Assembly (NCBI GenBank): GCA_963922685.1
Contig: CAWUJM010000042.1
Location: 1-14,616, forward strand
Source: JAHDBG01 sp963922685
GTDB lineage: Bacteria; Pseudomonadota; Gammaproteobacteria; Chromatiales; Chromatiaceae
Reading direction: 5' to 3'
Length of the DNA stretch: 14,616 bases
Shown here: in pieces, positions 14,055 through 14,616 of the stretch
How the letters are laid out: the number at the start of each line of letters is the position of its first letter
Numbering within the stretch: position 1 is the first letter of the stretch
Program-made: the position numbers and the translations under genes
The notes under the pieces: generated by a model
The model's database searches: none
Told to the model about the DNA's origin: nothing
What the model saw: the letters and a program-made list of their open reading frames with translations, nothing else

Positions 14055-14616
14055 TTACAAATGCTGCGTCGGATCAAAGATAAAAATATGCTCACGAAAA
14101 CGAGGATCGGCGCGTAGCACCGCTGATTCCGGCATCGGTAACGGATCTGCCTTCCAGATAGCAGCTTCAACCGACTGGTCAAAGATATGTTGTCCGCTGG
14201 ATTCGCTGATCATCACACTTAATACAGAACCTGTCGCCCCCAGACGCACCTGTACACGACAGGTCAGCCCGGTCATGCCCGGCGGACGCAGCCAGTAACG
14301 CGCCACTTTCTGCTGTATCAGCTGACTGATGCGCACCACTTCAGCCTGCTGCTGCACAGCAGCATATTGTGCCTGTAGTGCCCGCTCCCGCTCTGCTGTT
14401 TCACGTTGACGCGCAGTTTCTGCACGTTGTCTGGCTGCTGCTTCTGCCTGTCGACGGGCCTGTTCTGCGGCACGCTGTGCCGCTACTTCTGCCCGACGCT
14501 GCGCTTCCGCGCGTTGCCGGGCCGCCTGTTCGGCTCGTTGTGCTTGTGCTTCTGCTGCGGCCTGTTGTTCTTTCTGCCTGGCTGCCGCCCGCCGGGCGTC
14601 TGCCGCTGCACGTGCT
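14055..14616 (-). CDS. tolA: TolA, C-terminal part (gene runs off the right edge)
   Basis: TolA is the inner-membrane protein of the Tol-Pal system that spans the periplasm and helps constrict the outer membrane at division. Only the 3' part is present, 186 codons plus stop. The edge-proximal half is an Ala/Arg/Gln/Glu-rich coiled coil (RAAADARRAAARQKEQQAAA onward), the usual periplasmic helical domain II. The last 95 or so residues form the TonB/TolA-like C-terminal domain (VRISQLIQQKVARYWLRP, VQVRLGATGSVLSVMISESSG, ADPRFREHIFIFDP), with the cysteine in LTCRVQV. The N-terminal membrane anchor is outside the window. The stop is 15 bases from the terminator, so tolB is not next in the same transcript. 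A TonB-like or second TolA paralogue is the alternative. Confidence 0.88.
   Translation of the reverse strand, partial: ARAAADARRAAARQKEQQAAAEAQAQRAEQAARQRAEAQRRAEVAAQRAAEQARRQAEAAARQRAETARQRETAERERALQAQYAAVQQQAEVVRISQLIQQKVARYWLRPPGMTGLTCRVQVRLGATGSVLSVMISESSGQHIFDQSVEAAIWKADPLPMPESAVLRADPRFREHIFIFDPTQHL

Noticed and set aside
14360..14616. Low-complexity GC-rich repeats at the right edge
   Set aside because: They encode the Ala/Arg/Gln-rich helical domain of TolA and need no separate explanation.

Overview
The window looks like a chromosomal segment of a gammaproteobacterium of moderate G+C content. The main evidence is a 599-residue primary sigma factor with the group 1 layout (RpoD), a MucD-type Do protease, a QmcA/NfeD pair and the C-terminal half of TolA. 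Most genes share similar base composition and codon use. Two stretches are visibly more A+T-rich: the lipoprotein gene at about 5760-7690 and the region around a decayed IS200-type element at about 12320-12640.

Left part (1-5755). A secreted, periplasmic-type catalase-peroxidase (katG, +) converges on a MucD/DegQ-type periplasmic protease (-), with a perfect 11-bp inverted repeat between their stop codons. The protease is divergent from a single-gene P-loop ATPase that carries a C-terminal PD-(D/E)XK nuclease-like domain. The intergenic region contains a possible sigma-E-type promoter for the protease and a dyad. Catalase and a DegP-family protease side by side suggest an envelope and oxidative stress theme, but nothing shows that they are co-regulated.

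Middle part (5853-7928). An A+T-rich gene encodes a probable outer-membrane lipoprotein with an intact M23 metallopeptidase domain and a C-terminal beta-rich module resembling DNRLRE/CBM-type adhesion domains. It is followed by a repeat-rich 246-bp spacer with a strong hairpin and two inverted copies of a roughly 40-bp palindromic repeat. Part of a third, degenerate copy seems to lie in the katG leader.

Right-central part (7929-11932), all on the minus strand. The order of transcription is rpoD, qmcA (SPFH protein), nfeD (its membrane partner), then an endonuclease III/MagIII-like glycosylase. Spacings are 22 nt, a 1-nt overlap and a 14-nt overlap, and the run ends in an intrinsic terminator. 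This looks like one operon and differs from the rpsU-dnaG-rpoD arrangement of enteric bacteria.

Decayed region (11933-12924). It holds a DUF4143/AAA-family ATPase remnant with both ends missing and two frame changes, the N-terminal part of an IS200/IS605 TnpA without a standard start codon and cut off just after the HUH motif, and an orphan 60-codon frame of unknown origin.

Right end (12925-14616). An NTF2/SnoaL-like gene is broken by an apparent 2-base insertion. It is followed by a PuuD-type urate oxidase N-terminal-domain membrane protein, a strong bidirectional terminator, and the 3' part of tolA, which enters from the right edge. TolA is followed at once by the terminator and a convergent gene, so tolB-pal does not lie directly downstream as it does in many relatives.

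I found no tRNA, rRNA or CRISPR array. I do not see one coherent new multi-gene system. The features most worth following are the M23/adhesin-like lipoprotein, the ATPase-nuclease, the palindromic repeat family and the split Tol locus.
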